DNA of 5,764 nt from an uncultured Eubacteriales bacterium (GTDB lineage: Bacteria > Bacillota > Clostridia > Oscillospirales > Oscillospiraceae). The stretch covers positions 1-5,764 of the forward strand of contig URNZ01000087.1 of NCBI GenBank assembly GCA_900549405.1, in the 5' to 3' direction. Below the pieces are notes generated by a model. That model saw only the letters and a list, made by a program, of their open reading frames with translations. It had not been told where the DNA came from and did not search any database. Each line of letters starts with the position of its first letter. Positions within the stretch are counted from its first letter, which is position 1. The position numbers and the translations under genes are program-made. Positions 5,522 to 5,764 of this stretch are shown in pieces.

Positions 5522-5705
5522 CCGTTGTGGGACGCAGCGTGTACCTTGTAAATTAAACAACGTGACAAACACGAAGCACCAAAAGGTGATGGTTGTTTTA
5601 AGAGCTTTGAAAAGAGCTTGTAGGAACAACGTCAATTTATTTTCTTTGAAGCAAGGAACGCTTCAATAAGATCGATTTGATTGGCTTCGGCCATTTAAAT
5701 ACCAT
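5522..5705 (+). other. 16S rRNA leader with boxA-like sites and hairpins
   Basis: This is the transcribed, non-coding leader between P3 and 16S rRNA. AAACAAC (5555-5561) can pair with GTTGTTT (5592-5598), enclosing two small hairpins (5561-5573, 5577-5588), so it may form a three-way junction. CTTTGAAAA (within 5602-5613) and TTTCTTTGAA (5641-5650) resemble the Firmicutes boxA antitermination site. A hairpin TTGAAGC / GCTTCAA (5646-5652 with 5660-5666) and a short TGGC-TTCG-GCCA hairpin (5682-5693) follow. These are typical elements for Nus-dependent antitermination and RNase processing, but the assignments are inferred by eye. Confidence 0.6.

Positions 5706-5764
<59 letters not shown>

Overview
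The window looks like a chromosomal piece from a high-GC, endospore-forming Firmicute, most likely a gut member of the Oscillospiraceae (Flavonifractor / Pseudoflavonifractor / Oscillibacter-like). The evidence is: GC-rich coding sequence with strong AGGAGG-type ribosome binding sites; a complete spore-germinant-receptor operon; and a 16S rRNA 5' end of clostridial type (GGATGAACGCTGGCGGCGTGCTTAACACATGCA after the universal 27F site). The genus is an inference from memory of similar sequences, not a search result. All genes lie on the + strand.

Layout. (1) 1-1146: the C-terminal ~40% of a P2A (PacL/YloB/SERCA-like) Ca2+-transporting P-type ATPase, cut by the window edge. (2) 1147-1488: an intergenic region almost filled by a ~310-bp nested inverted-repeat element (about 1159-1468) with paired terminal repeats, hairpins inside each arm and a perfect 9-bp central hairpin. 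It looks like a non-autonomous MITE/BIME-type repeat, and a partial extra copy of its end motif forms the last codons and stop of the ATPase gene. (3) 1489-5126: a tight three-gene germinant receptor operon in the order A-C-B: GerA-family membrane subunit, Ger(x)C lipoprotein (4-nt overlap) and GerB-family APC-type permease (24-nt gap). Together they would form a nutrient-sensing receptor in the spore inner membrane. (4) 5127-5705: an abrupt change to AT-rich sequence holding a ribosomal RNA promoter region: three A-tracts in helical phase, three tandem -35/-10 promoters (two sharing an identical 18-nt -35 block) and a structured rRNA leader. (5) about 5706-5764: the first ~59 nt of 16S rRNA, cut by the window edge.

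How it fits together. The ATPase and the receptor may both serve spores, since a B. subtilis relative of the ATPase (YloB) is sporulation-linked, but adjacency here is only suggestive. I see no novel defence or enzymatic system. The least ordinary features are the nested inverted-repeat element between the ATPase and ger genes, and the architecture of the rRNA promoter/leader.
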